Shown here: positions 1 through 7,934 of the stretch, in pieces
Layout: each line of letters begins with the position of its first letter
Numbering within the stretch: the first letter of the stretch is position 1
DNA from: Burkholderia savannae
GTDB lineage: Bacteria; Pseudomonadota; Gammaproteobacteria; Burkholderiales; Burkholderiaceae
Direction: 5' to 3'
Length of the DNA stretch: 64,000 nt
Assembly: GCF_001524445.2 (NCBI RefSeq)
Contig: NZ_CP013418.1
Location: forward strand, 1,054,001-1,118,000
Notes under the pieces: model-generated
Seen by the model: only the letters and a program-made list of their open reading frames with translations
Database searches by the model: none
Told to the model about the DNA's origin: nothing
Made by a program: the position numbers and the translations under genes

Positions 1-742
1 CTTGCTCGAACCGAAAGCAGTTCGGCAACACGGTCGCATCGATGTGCGGGGCCCACTCGTTGAACCGCTTTCTGGCGGTGTTCGTGAGGGTCGCGTATCG
101 GATGTACTTCGAGACGGGCGGCTTCGGAATGTGTTCGAACGCAGGCCCTCCGTATTTCTCGCTTTCGCTGAACCACATCAGATCGTGATCCCGCCAGAGC
201 ACGAACGGCCCCTTGCGCTTTTCGCGCCCGTACTGCTCGATTGCCAGACGCAAAGCCTCGGAGAACAGCAGATTCTCCGGCAGCGACCCGTTCTCCACGA
301 TGACGACCGAAACATCCAGACGCCGCCAGGTATCCACGATCGATGCGGCAATCCGAGGCACGATGGCCCCGCCGAGGCATCGGCGTATTCGCTCGCCGTC
401 CCCATCGCGGATCTGCTCCAGCATTTCCCGGACCAGACGCTGCGTGTAGCCTCTCACCTCGGCGAGACCTCGGATGCGCGCCAACGCGAGCCAATCAGGC
501 AACGCCTCGGCTTCGTTCGCGTAAGGCCGAAAGAAATCGCCCTTATCGCTCCTGATGTCATAGCCGAGATCGAGATACGTTCGATAGCCGTGCCCATTGA
601 AAATCGACGCGACTTTCAAAAACTCCTCGGTGATGCCGGAAGCCAGCACGCCGTCCATTGAAATTCCGAACAGGACTTTTTCCCGATGAGCGGCTTGCGG
701 TTCCTCTCGAATGGCACCGGACGAATTCATTAGGCATCCCAT
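1..742 (-). CDS. Glycosyltransferase, GT4-like, N-terminal part (runs off window)
   Basis: The reverse strand is open from an ATG at 742 (second in-frame ATG at 730) to the window edge, giving about 247 residues of a longer protein. It starts like a GT-B glycosyltransferase donor-scanning half: a segment LASGITEEFLKVA followed by GHGYRTYLDLGYD, then VVIVENGSLPENL and FVLWRDHDLMW, the pattern seen in family 4 transferases that act on sugar nucleotides. The C-terminal nucleotide-binding half lies outside the window, so donor and acceptor cannot be judged. It is transcribed divergently from the lectin gene at 1369. Translated directly from the reverse strand; the forward open frame over the same bases is a shadow. 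Confidence 0.75.
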   Translation of the reverse strand, partial: MGCLMNSSGAIREEPQAAHREKVLFGISMDGVLASGITEEFLKVASIFNGHGYRTYLDLGYDIRSDKGDFFRPYANEAEALPDWLALARIRGLAEVRGYTQRLVREMLEQIRDGDGERIRRCLGGAIVPRIAASIVDTWRRLDVSVVIVENGSLPENLLFSEALRLAIEQYGREKRKGPFVLWRDHDLMWFSESEKYGGPAFEHIPKPPVSKYIRYATLTNTARKRFNEWAPHIDATVLPNCFRFEQ

Positions 743-1368
743 CCATCGTTTTTGAAGTATGCGAAAGTCGCTCTAGCGGATGATGCACATGGCGCGCCGC
801 ACGCCCACACCGGAAAAAGTTCGGTGTCGAAGCTGATCTGATGCGCCGATGCGCCGGCGCGCGCGTGATATGACGAGTACCGGTGCCGACTCGAAAGTTC
901 GCGCGCGAGGCCAGGTGAAATGAGTGAAGTCTAGGCCATCGCTCGAGGACAGGCGCCTCTCAGTAATGGTAGGTATCTCGCGGAGCGATGCCCTGCCGTG
1001 CGTTCGATTCGGCCTCGGCCCGGCACCGGTGTCAGGGCAGCCACGCCATCGCGGAGCCCGCCGCATACCTACGGGTTCTAGTAGTTGTGAGAGGGTCGAA
1101 GCTGAACTACTTTTTTTGAGAACGAGCCGCAGCGTCGATCGCCTGCGAGAAACAAATCGACTCATCATGCAGGTAGATCGTGGCCATCTCGTTTGATCGG
1201 CCGTGCAATTGCAAAAGCGCCCGTGCCTTGCCCATAGTCGATCGCGCTGCCACGGCGCTCGCCTTCTGGAACAGGACGACGGGCGCAACAACGACAATCC
1301 ATGTGCAAGGCCGTTCTCCGCACGCGGGTTGAACTCCCGCGTCACCCGTACTATCAACGGAGATAACA
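743..1368. other. Intergenic region between divergent glycosyltransferase and lectin genes
   Basis: About 630 bases with only short overlapping open frames on both strands and no recognisable protein. It must hold the promoters of the two divergent genes. The lectin gene has a clear ribosome binding site (GGAGATAA) just before its ATG. I see no strong palindrome or tandem repeat. Confidence 0.5.
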
Positions 1369-2199
1369 ATGGCAAAGACCAGCAAGGGCTTCAACAATCT
1401 GCAGCACGTACAGAATCAATGGGGCGGCTCGTCGGCCCAGTGGCATGAGGGTGGCATGTGGGTGCTCGGATGCCGTTCCGGTCAGAACGTCGTGGCGATC
1501 GACATCAAATCCGCTGATGGCGGAAGAACGCTCACCGGCACGATGACCTATGCCGGCGAAGGCCCGATCGGCTTCAGGGCGACGCTCACGCAATGCAATA
1601 CGTACAACGTCGAAAATCAGTGGGGCGGAAGCTCCGCGCCCTGGCACCCGGGCGGCACGTGGATCATCGGCGGGCGCTCCAATCAGAACGTGGTGGCGCT
1701 CAAACTCGAATCCGGCGACCAGGGCGCGAATCTCGCGGGCACGATGACCTATGCGGGCGAAGGCCCGATCGGCTTCAAGAGCCAGCAGGCCGACGGCGGC
1801 GTGTACGCGGTCGAAAATCAATGGGGCGGCTCGACAGCGCCGTGGCACAACGGCGGCGTCTGGGTGATCGGCGCGCGTGACCAGGCCGTCGTCGCGGTGA
1901 GCATCGGCTCGACGGACAACGGCAAGACCCTGAACGGGAACATGACCTATGCCGGCGAGGGCCCGATCGGCTTCAAGGGGAATGCGGTCACGGGCAACAA
2001 CTACGCGGTCGAGAATCAGTGGGGCGGCACGTCCGCTCCGTGGCATCCGGGCGGCGTCTGGCTGCTCGGCTGCCGCTCGGGCCAAAACGTCGTCGAGCTC
2101 TACATCACCTCCGGCGACAACGGCAACACGTTCCACGGCACCATGACCTACAGCGGCGAGGGCCCGATCGGCTTCCGCGCCACGGCATTGCCGCAATAA
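1369..2199 (+). CDS. OAA-family high-mannose-binding lectin with four repeats (BOA-like agglutinin)
   Basis: 276-residue protein made of four tandem repeats of about 67 residues. Each repeat carries the signature NQWGGS/T near its start, W(H)xGGxW, and ends with GTMTYAGEGPIGF or a close variant. This is the architecture of the Oscillatoria agardhii agglutinin family doubled to four repeats, as described for the B. oklahomensis agglutinin BOA, whose two beta-barrels bind the Man3-Man6 core branches of high-mannose glycans. No signal peptide is visible, so a cytoplasmic location or non-classical release is likely. A good ribosome binding site (GGAGAT) precedes the ATG. The repeats are similar at the protein level but not identical in DNA. 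Family assignment is firm; biological role in Burkholderia is unknown. Confidence 0.93.
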   Translation: MAKTSKGFNNLQHVQNQWGGSSAQWHEGGMWVLGCRSGQNVVAIDIKSADGGRTLTGTMTYAGEGPIGFRATLTQCNTYNVENQWGGSSAPWHPGGTWIIGGRSNQNVVALKLESGDQGANLAGTMTYAGEGPIGFKSQQADGGVYAVENQWGGSTAPWHNGGVWVIGARDQAVVAVSIGSTDNGKTLNGNMTYAGEGPIGFKGNAVTGNNYAVENQWGGTSAPWHPGGVWLLGCRSGQNVVELYITSGDNGNTFHGTMTYSGEGPIGFRATALPQ

Positions 2200-2409
2200 C
2201 GTCGGCAAGGCTCGAGGTTACACCGCTCCAGTCGTCCCGCTCGCCCGCCGGCGTCATGGCGAACGGGGCGATTCACGAGGCCGTTGCTTCGGCGTTCCGG
2301 GCGCGCGTCTGCGGACGGCGCTCGAGAACGTCGTTTTCGTATCCGCGGCTCGCGGGAATCCATCGATATCTCGATCGCGCGATGCCGACGCACGCAGGTG
2401 TGCGTTCGC

Positions 2410-2725
2410 CTTTCCCAAAACCGGAGACGCGTAAGGCTCGTTGAAACGTGTCGTACGGAAGCTCGACGCCGCGGGGTTCGGCCCGCTTGCGGGCACACGA
2501 CGTTCTTGGCCGCGACGCACGCATGCGCGCACGGCTGCTCGGCGTACACGCCGTCGCTCGAGAAAACCTTCGCGCGCCGCTCGGGCTGCTTCATTGCTTC
2601 ATTGCTTTACTGCTTTATCGCTTTACTGCTTTACCGCTTCGTCGCCTTACCGCTTCGCTGTCTCGCTGCTTCGCGAGCGGTCCCGCCAGTGAGCCCATCC
2701 CGCCATATCTGATCGCGTCAGGATG
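2410..2725 (-). pseudogene. Decayed fragment of a LivK-type branched-chain amino-acid binding protein
   Basis: Reverse-strand segments in three frames match the intact binding protein at 4544-5686. HPDAIRYGGMGSLAGPLAKQ (about 2725-2666) corresponds to NPDAIMYGGMDATGGPFAKQ; KVFSSDGVYAEQ...KNVVCPQAG (about 2575-2483) corresponds to KVFSGDGVCTEQ...DNVVCSQAG; RFNEPYASP follows in a shifted frame, matching RFNQPIRFDAP. The segment that should read AKQLGLR is replaced by about 75 bases of a degenerate CTTTAC-type repeat. No start, signal peptide or C-terminus remains. It is best read as the relic of a tandem or dispersed duplication of the neighbouring livK gene. Confidence 0.8.
2586..2662 (+). repeat. 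Degenerate octanucleotide repeat (GCTTTACT-like)
   Basis: Runs of GCTTTACT/GCTTTATC/GCTTTACC/GCTTCGTC units, 8-9 bases each, about eight copies with drift. The array sits inside the decayed livK fragment, where it replaces coding sequence. It resembles the arrays at 15337, 40155 and 62245. Confidence 0.8.
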
Positions 2726-2841
2726 TTCGCGTTTCGCGACGTGACTTCCGGCACGGCGAATCGATCTGCGCCCCCCCGGCGATACTCGCAACACCATATC
2801 TGTCGCTGCGCGACGGCAGGCGACACAATCAAGGAGATGGC

Positions 2842-3363
2842 ATGGGCTCGAGTATTTCAACAAGCGGCGGATCGTCGGTCACGTCGGTATCCGCCACCGA
2901 TTCGAATTCCAGGACGAACGCTGATTCGAAAGCACCGGCGCATCAGATTCAACGCAAGCAATCGGACGGTGCGCTGAGCGGACTGATGCCGCTTGCCAAG
3001 AGAGGCACCGTCGGCGAACTCCAGAACGCCGCGGCTGCGGCGTTTGCCGCCACGACCGGTGCGTCGCCGGCGTTGGTCGACGCGGCGCACGACAATCCGG
3101 CGATGGCGGAATTGCGCGAGCAGCCGATGACGAGCGAGAACCTGACCGAGCTATGCCGGATGGAAACCGAGGCCGCTCGGAACGGCGATCAGTCCATTTG
3201 GCAAAACCGGCTGGCCGCAAGCGGAATCGCCGATATGGGACGTCATGCCGCCGCGCAGATCACAGGGCTTCACGCTTCACTGGGTCGCGACGGCGCGGCG
3301 AAAACGCACGTGGAAGGCGGATGGAACGTGCACGAGGACGTTATCGGCGTTCATGGCGGGTGA
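2842..3363 (+). CDS. Hypothetical protein with Ser/Thr-rich N-terminus (possible secreted effector)
   Basis: 173 residues, with a strong ribosome binding site (AAGGAG) seven bases before the ATG. Residues 1-30 are almost entirely Ser, Thr, Gly, Asn and Asp, without a hydrophobic signal peptide; this composition is common in type III secreted proteins. Residues 45-130 are predicted mainly helical, with an Ala-rich stretch (NAAAAAFAATTGAS). The C-terminus ends HEDVIGVHGG. I do not recognise a family. It stands alone between the livK relic and a convergent hemolysin-III gene, with no secretion genes in view. Effector status is inference from the N-terminal composition only. Confidence 0.6.
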   Translation: MGSSISTSGGSSVTSVSATDSNSRTNADSKAPAHQIQRKQSDGALSGLMPLAKRGTVGELQNAAAAAFAATTGASPALVDAAHDNPAMAELREQPMTSENLTELCRMETEAARNGDQSIWQNRLAASGIADMGRHAAAQITGLHASLGRDGAAKTHVEGGWNVHEDVIGVHGG

Positions 3364-3449
3364 ACCGAGCGCGGCGGCGCCCGCCGCCCCGCACGAGCCG
3401 AACGAGCCGCACGCGCAGGCAAATCGGCGATCGGGCGCCCCGCTTCGCG

Positions 3450-4088
3450 TCACGCGACGTAGCCCGCAACGCTGACGAACTGGCACAGGCTGCCCGCCAG
3501 AACGAACAGATGCCAGATGCCGTGCCCGTGACGGATGCGCTCGTCGTTGATGAAGAAGTAGATGCCGGCGCTATAGATGACGCCGCCCGCGACGAGCCAC
3601 GCCGTTCCCGCCGCAGGAAGCGCGTGGATCAGCGGGCGGATCGCGACGAGCGCGAGCCAACCCATCAGGACGTACAGCGCCATCGAAATGCTGCGCGTGC
3701 GCCGTCCGAGCGTGAGCTCCTGCACGATGCCGAACGCGGCGAGCCCCCAGCTCACGCCGAACAGCGACCACCCCCACGGCCCGCGCAGCGTGACCAGCGT
3801 GAACGGGGTGTAGCTGCCTGCGATCAGCAAATAGATCGCCGAATGATCGCACTTCTGCAGAATGGCTTTCAGGCGCGGGCCGCGCACGCTGTGGTAGAGC
3901 GTCGAGATCGCGTAGAGCACGCACAGCATCGCGCCGTACACGCTGAAGCTCACCACCTTGTATGCGTCGCCGTCGAGGGCGCCCATCGTCACCAGCGTGG
4001 CGAGCCCCGCTACCGACAACACCGCGCCCACGAGATGGGTAATGCTGTTGAAACGCTCACCGACATGCACGACGCCACCCCCCCGCAC
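3450..4088 (-). CDS. Hemolysin III / YqfA (TrhA) family membrane protein
   Basis: 212 residues from a GTG start. Seven hydrophobic segments and the conserved family landmarks are visible: NSITHLVGAV near residue 14, STLYHS near 62, CDHSAIYLLIAGSYTPF near 79-95, and HxxWH (HGHGIWHLFVLAGS) near the end. These His, Ser and Asp residues form the likely metal site of the PAQR/CREST-related family. Proteins of this family are integral inner-membrane proteins; E. coli relatives have been tied to membrane energetics, and the hemolysin name comes from one Bacillus protein. Length is normal for the family. It is convergent with the preceding hypothetical gene and transcribed alone. Confidence 0.88.
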   Translation of the reverse strand: MRGGGVVHVGERFNSITHLVGAVLSVAGLATLVTMGALDGDAYKVVSFSVYGAMLCVLYAISTLYHSVRGPRLKAILQKCDHSAIYLLIAGSYTPFTLVTLRGPWGWSLFGVSWGLAAFGIVQELTLGRRTRSISMALYVLMGWLALVAIRPLIHALPAAGTAWLVAGGVIYSAGIYFFINDERIRHGHGIWHLFVLAGSLCQFVSVAGYVA

Positions 4089-4458
4089 GGTTTCGCCAAG
4101 ACAAATAGCTCAGATGATACCGGTCCCGAGAAGAAAGCGGTGCGGCCTGGTTCGCTGAAGGGGCTTCAGATCAAATCGACGCGCGCCGACGCCCGTCCGG
4201 CGAGCCGAGAGCCCACCGCGCGGGGTCTGGATGCGGCCGGCCCAGGCCCGCGCGATGCCGTCGACGTGCGCGGCCGCCGTCGCTTCGCGCTCCGCCCGAC
4301 ACGCGGCTTCGCGATTTTCGCGGTCACAGCGCGCGCGGCGCCGACGAAGCGGGTGGCCGGCCACAAGGCGTCGAACGAATGTGCGCGCCCCTTGACGGCG
4401 GCGTCGATCGGCGTGGTTGCGCGTCGGCGGCGCATCCTCTTCGCCCCGCCCGCCAGAT

Positions 4459-4498
4459 GAAAAAACGGGCGGGCGCCACGTCCGGCGCCCGCCCGTTT
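4459..4498 (-). terminator. Rho-independent terminator of the LivK-type gene
   Basis: A perfect 13-bp GC-rich stem (ACGGGCGGGCGCC paired with GGCGCCCGCCCGT) with a 6-base loop lies about 45 bases after the stop of the binding-protein gene. Read on the minus strand it is followed by a run of T residues, the classic intrinsic terminator arrangement. Confidence 0.9.
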
Positions 4499-4543
4499 CG
4501 TGCCGCCGGCAAACCCGGCGGCCAACGCCGCCGCGCGGCTCAA

Positions 4544-5686
4544 CTACATCGTGACCTGATCGAGGAAGGTCTTCTTGCCGCCCTTGAAGTCGTACAGCGA
4601 AATCACGCCGTGCTGCAGGTCGCCCTTCGCATCGAAGACCGTCGTGCCGATCACGCCCGTATAGTTCGTCTTCGGCATCACGGCGAGAATCTTCGCCGGA
4701 TCGGTCGAGTTCGCGCGCCTCATCGCATCGACGACGATGTACACCGCGTCGTACGTGAACGGCGCGTCGAAGCGGATCGGCTGGTTGAAGCGCTTCTCGT
4801 ACTTCGCCTGGAACGCCGCGCCGCCCGGCATCTTCTCGAGCGCCGCGCCCGCTTGCGAGCACACGACGTTGTCGGCCGCGGCGCCCGCGAGCGCGGGCAA
4901 CTGCTCGGTGCACACGCCGTCGCCCGAGAAAACCTTCGCGCGCAGGCCGAGTTGCTTCGCCTGCTTCGCGAACGGGCCGCCCGTCGCGTCCATGCCGCCG
5001 TACATGATCGCGTCGGGATTCGTGCCCTTGATCTTCGTCAGGATCGCGCGGAAATCGACCGCCTTGTCGTTCGTCGCGTCGTGCGACAGCACCTTCAGGC
5101 CGAGCGCCTTCGCCCGCTTCTCGAATTCGTTCGCGAGCCCCTGGCCGTACGCCGTCGAATCGTCGACGATGGCGACCGTCTTGATCCCCTTCGAATGCGC
5201 GTAGTTCGCGAGCGCCGGGCCTTGCTGCGCGTCGGTCGCGACGACGCGATACGTCGTCTTGAAACCTTGCTGCGTGTAGGCCGGATTCGTCGCCGACGGC
5301 GAGATCTGCACGATGCCCGCGTCGCTGTAGATCTTCGACGCCGGAATCGACGTGCCGGAATTCAAATGGCCGATGACCGCGACGACCTTGCCGTCGACGA
5401 GCTTCTGCGCGACTTGCGTCGCGGTGCGCGGGTCGGCCGCGTCGTCCTGCGCGTCGAGCTGGAGCGTGATCTTCTGGCCGCCGATCGTGAGGCCCTTCGC
5501 GTTGATCTCCTCGATCGCGAGGCGCGCGCCGTTCTCGTTGTCCTTGCCGAGGTGGGCGATGCCCCCCGTCAAAGGCTCGGCGCTGCCGATCTTCACGACC
5601 TGGTCGGCCATCGCATGAGTCGCGGCAACGGCCATCACCATCGCAGCCGCGCTGATCGGCAACAGTTTGTCGGTTTTCCTTCTCAC
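4544..5686 (-). CDS. livK: Branched-chain amino-acid ABC transporter substrate-binding protein (LivK family)
   Basis: 380 residues; typical length for the Leu/Ile/Val-binding family (periplasmic binding protein type I fold). Residues 1-27 are a cleavable signal peptide ending in THAMA. The mature N-terminus VVKIGSAEPLTGG and the hinge motifs (GVIGT near the C-terminus, SGTSIPASKIY around 110) are characteristic. It would capture branched-chain or related amino acids in the periplasm and hand them to LivHMGF. No permease or ATPase genes are adjacent, so it must work with transporter parts encoded elsewhere. A ribosome binding site (AGGAGAC) precedes the ATG and a strong intrinsic terminator follows. 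A broken partial copy lies about 2 kb downstream at 2410-2725. Confidence 0.92.
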   Translation of the reverse strand: MRRKTDKLLPISAAAMVMAVAATHAMADQVVKIGSAEPLTGGIAHLGKDNENGARLAIEEINAKGLTIGGQKITLQLDAQDDAADPRTATQVAQKLVDGKVVAVIGHLNSGTSIPASKIYSDAGIVQISPSATNPAYTQQGFKTTYRVVATDAQQGPALANYAHSKGIKTVAIVDDSTAYGQGLANEFEKRAKALGLKVLSHDATNDKAVDFRAILTKIKGTNPDAIMYGGMDATGGPFAKQAKQLGLRAKVFSGDGVCTEQLPALAGAAADNVVCSQAGAALEKMPGGAAFQAKYEKRFNQPIRFDAPFTYDAVYIVVDAMRRANSTDPAKILAVMPKTNYTGVIGTTVFDAKGDLQHGVISLYDFKGGKKTFLDQVTM

Positions 5687-5819
5687 TGCAGTCTCCTTGT
5701 TGGTCGGGCGTTGATCATATGATCGGATGATACCCGGTCAAAATTCGTTGCAGCGAGCCGCGCGGGGCGCCTTCGCGCCGCAGGCGCAGGCGCAGGCGCC
5801 CCGCGCGGCGCCGGAAGCG

Positions 5820-6257
5820 TCAGGCCTTGATGTTCATCGTGATCCGCGCGGTGAACACGGTGTTGCCGTCGGCGTCGGTGATCTCGACCGGCACGATCTT
5901 GTCGCCTTCGCTCTGCCAGTCGACGGCCGCGCCGTCGGCCACGGCCGTCACGTCGGTCTTCGCCTTCGCCAGGTATTCGACGGTCATGCCCTTCGGAATC
6001 CAGCGCAGGCCGTCCGGAATCGACACCTGGGTCATCAGCCCCGCGACCAGCTCGGCCGCGTTGCACAGCGCGATCGCATGGACCGTGCCGATGTGATTGG
6101 TGATCTCGCGCCGGAAACCGACCTTCGCCTCTGCGCGCCCCGGCTGCAACCCGACGACCTCCGGCTCGATCGTGCCGAAATACGGCGCCATCTGACAAAC
6201 CATCTTGCTGAATTGCGCGGCCCCGGCCGCGTTGAACATATCGAGAACCTGGCTCAT
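5820..6257 (-). CDS. Hotdog-fold thioesterase-like protein (DUF4442)
   Basis: 145 residues from the ATG at 6257, chosen because AGGAGAC lies at the right distance and because upstream residues are not conserved-looking. The sequence has the single-domain hotdog layout: a central HIGTVHAIALCNAAELVAG helix, with His and Asn/Glu residues where PaaI/YiiD-type enzymes keep catalytic positions, followed by long beta strands ending FTARITMNIKA. Likely hydrolyses an acyl-CoA or acts as a fatty-acyl binding protein; substrate unknown. Divergent from a TetR regulator, with two palindromes between them, so it is probably its target. Confidence 0.8.
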   Translation of the reverse strand: MSQVLDMFNAAGAAQFSKMVCQMAPYFGTIEPEVVGLQPGRAEAKVGFRREITNHIGTVHAIALCNAAELVAGLMTQVSIPDGLRWIPKGMTVEYLAKAKTDVTAVADGAAVDWQSEGDKIVPVEITDADGNTVFTARITMNIKA

Positions 6258-6277
6258 GTCGTCTCCTGTATCGGCAA

Positions 6278-6296
6278 AACAGAACAATGTTCTGTT
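6278..6296. promoter_or_regulatory. Palindromic operator for the TetR regulator
   Basis: AACAGAACA-A-TGTTCTGTT, a perfect 9-bp inverted repeat around one base. It lies 21 bases upstream of the thioesterase start and about 50 bases before the regulator start, where a TetR dimer could block both divergent promoters. Confidence 0.75.
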
Positions 6297-6301
6297 GCGG
6301 A

Positions 6302-6311
6302 AGAATATTCT
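6302..6311. promoter_or_regulatory. Second palindrome, possible second TetR site
   Basis: AGAATATTCT is self-complementary and shares AGAA/TTCT ends with the stronger palindrome a few bases away. The 15-bp centre spacing would put the two sites on nearly opposite helix faces, so co-operative binding is uncertain. Confidence 0.4.
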
Positions 6312-6342
6312 GTTTCCGCGACCGGCGTCAAGGTACCATTGC

Positions 6343-6987
6343 GTGACCCTCGTTTTTCCTTCGCGACCCAGCTTGCCTACCCTCGACATCCTGACGCGGC
6401 AGTTTCCCGGCCGCCGCGCCACCCTGAAGCGCACGATCCTCGCGACCTCGCTCGCCTGCTTCAACGACCACGGGCTCGAACCGACGACGATCGAGATGAT
6501 CCGCGAGCGCTGCGACACCAGCGTCGGCAACATCTATCACCACTTCGGCAACAAGGACGGGCTGATCGCCGCGCTCTTCCTGTGCGCGATCGAAGATCAG
6601 GCGCAACTGCTCGCCGACTATCTCGGGCGCGCGACGACCGCGCGGGAAGGCGTCACCGCGCTCGTCCACAGCTATGTCGACTGGGTCAGCGCGCAGCCCG
6701 AGTTCGCGCGGTTCCAGTTCATGGCGCGCACGGCGGTCGCGTCGGGGCCGCGCGCCGACGAGCTGGCCGAAAAGAACCGCTCGCGCAATCGCCGCGTGCT
6801 CGCCTGGTTCGCGCAGGCGCCGGGGCGCGACGAGATGGCGCAATGGCCGGCCGAACTGCTGCCGTCGCTGATCGTCGGCCAATCGGAGAATTACTGTCGC
6901 GCGTGGCTGAGCGGCCGGGTCAAGGCGACGCCCGTCAAGTATCGGGACGAGCTCGCCGTCGCGGCATGGCGGTCGGTGTCGAAGTAA
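6343..6987 (+). CDS. TetR/AcrR family transcriptional regulator
   Basis: 214 residues from a GTG at 6343, preceded by AAGG; a TTG at 6373 is the alternative, and the longer open frame upstream overlaps the operators and is unlikely. Residues about 25-70 form the DNA-binding domain: a helix with the pattern TIEMIRERCDTSVGNIYHHFGNKDGLI, the standard TetR recognition helix ending YHHFxNKxxL. The C-terminal ligand domain includes FQFMARTAV and the conserved YCRAWLSGR segment. It is divergent from the thioesterase gene; the palindromes between them make autoregulation and control of the thioesterase likely. The effector is unknown, possibly an acyl-CoA or fatty acid by context. Confidence 0.9.
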   Translation: MTLVFPSRPSLPTLDILTRQFPGRRATLKRTILATSLACFNDHGLEPTTIEMIRERCDTSVGNIYHHFGNKDGLIAALFLCAIEDQAQLLADYLGRATTAREGVTALVHSYVDWVSAQPEFARFQFMARTAVASGPRADELAEKNRSRNRRVLAWFAQAPGRDEMAQWPAELLPSLIVGQSENYCRAWLSGRVKATPVKYRDELAVAAWRSVSK

Positions 6988-7115
6988 GGCGCCGGTCGTG
7001 CGGCCGCCGCCGCGCGTGGCTCATTCGTAGCCCATTCGTAGCCCGTTCGTGGCCTGATCGCGGCGGCGACGGCGGCGACGGCGACGGCGGAGGCGAAGGT
7101 GAAGCGGCGCGCGGG

Positions 7116-7934
7116 CTACCCCTGATGGACCTCGACCCAGCCGTCGAAGCCGTTCCCGGCCGCGGGCGGGCAGTCGCCCGGAAACGAGCCGAGCACCGGA
7201 TCGCCCGGGCGCTCGCCGAGCGGCAGCGTCGGACTCGGTCCCCACGCGCGCGCCGGCGGGGCAAACGGAAGCACCGGCGCAGCATTCAGCGCGCCGGCCG
7301 TCAATTCGTTGACCGCCAGTTGGGCCACGCCGAGCGCCGTGCTGCCGCCGACCGGCTTGTCGATACGCACCGCGCGCCAGCCGATCCGGATGAAGCTCGG
7401 CGCATACGTGTACAGATCGGTCGCGCCGGGATTCAACGCGAACGGGTCCGCCGCGCACTGGACGCAGTAGTAAACGCCGTACCACGCGTCGCGCCGGCCG
7501 CTCGCCTCGTACTGGCGGCTCAGTTCCAGAAAGTTGTTGATGTACGTCTCGACCGTCTTGTGATTCATGTTGGCCGAATGAGTCAGCGGCGTGAGATTGC
7601 GCCAGTCCCGGCCCGAGCCGCCCCAGCCGCCGTTGATCAGGTGCCCGCGCACCCACGGCCGGTAGCTCGGGTTCTCGTCCTGAACGAACGTCAGCGCCGG
7701 GCCGCCCGCCATCACGACGTCCCACGGCGCGCCGCCCACTTGCGGCGGGTTGTGACGCCCCTGGCCGGGCATCTTCAGATCGGGCCCGAGCAACACGGAT
7801 GCGCACGACGCGCCGAATTGGCGCCCCGGAACATACGTCGCCTGCCGGCCCTGACGGGCGCGCACGATCGTGAAGATCGGCTGGTCGATCGTCCAGCGCG
7901 GGGTCGTCCGGGTGCCGTAGTTCAGAAAACTCAT
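7116..7934 (-). CDS. Nuclease-like protein with DNA/RNA-endonuclease-type motif
   Basis: 272 residues with a good ribosome binding site (GGAGGA) before the ATG at 7934. No signal peptide. Around residues 105-135 is VRGHLINGGWGGSGRDWRNL followed by TPLTHSAN and H..VE. The order GHL(I/L)N, GGxGxxxNLTP, and SAN..H..(V)E is the pattern of a nuclease domain found in many bacterial polymorphic toxins and DNA/RNA non-specific endonuclease relatives, where the GH histidine is catalytic. The C-terminus is Pro-rich. No immunity gene is obvious nearby, and no known secretion marker is fused, so a toxin role is inference. Family membership is moderately sure from the motif alone. Confidence 0.6.
   Translation of the reverse strand: MSFLNYGTRTTPRWTIDQPIFTIVRARQGRQATYVPGRQFGASCASVLLGPDLKMPGQGRHNPPQVGGAPWDVVMAGGPALTFVQDENPSYRPWVRGHLINGGWGGSGRDWRNLTPLTHSANMNHKTVETYINNFLELSRQYEASGRRDAWYGVYYCVQCAADPFALNPGATDLYTYAPSFIRIGWRAVRIDKPVGGSTALGVAQLAVNELTAGALNAAPVLPFAPPARAWGPSPTLPLGERPGDPVLGSFPGDCPPAAGNGFDGWVEVHQG

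Noticed and set aside
2..661. Forward open frame at the window start
   Set aside because: The reverse strand encodes a coherent glycosyltransferase over the same bases; the forward frame is its shadow.
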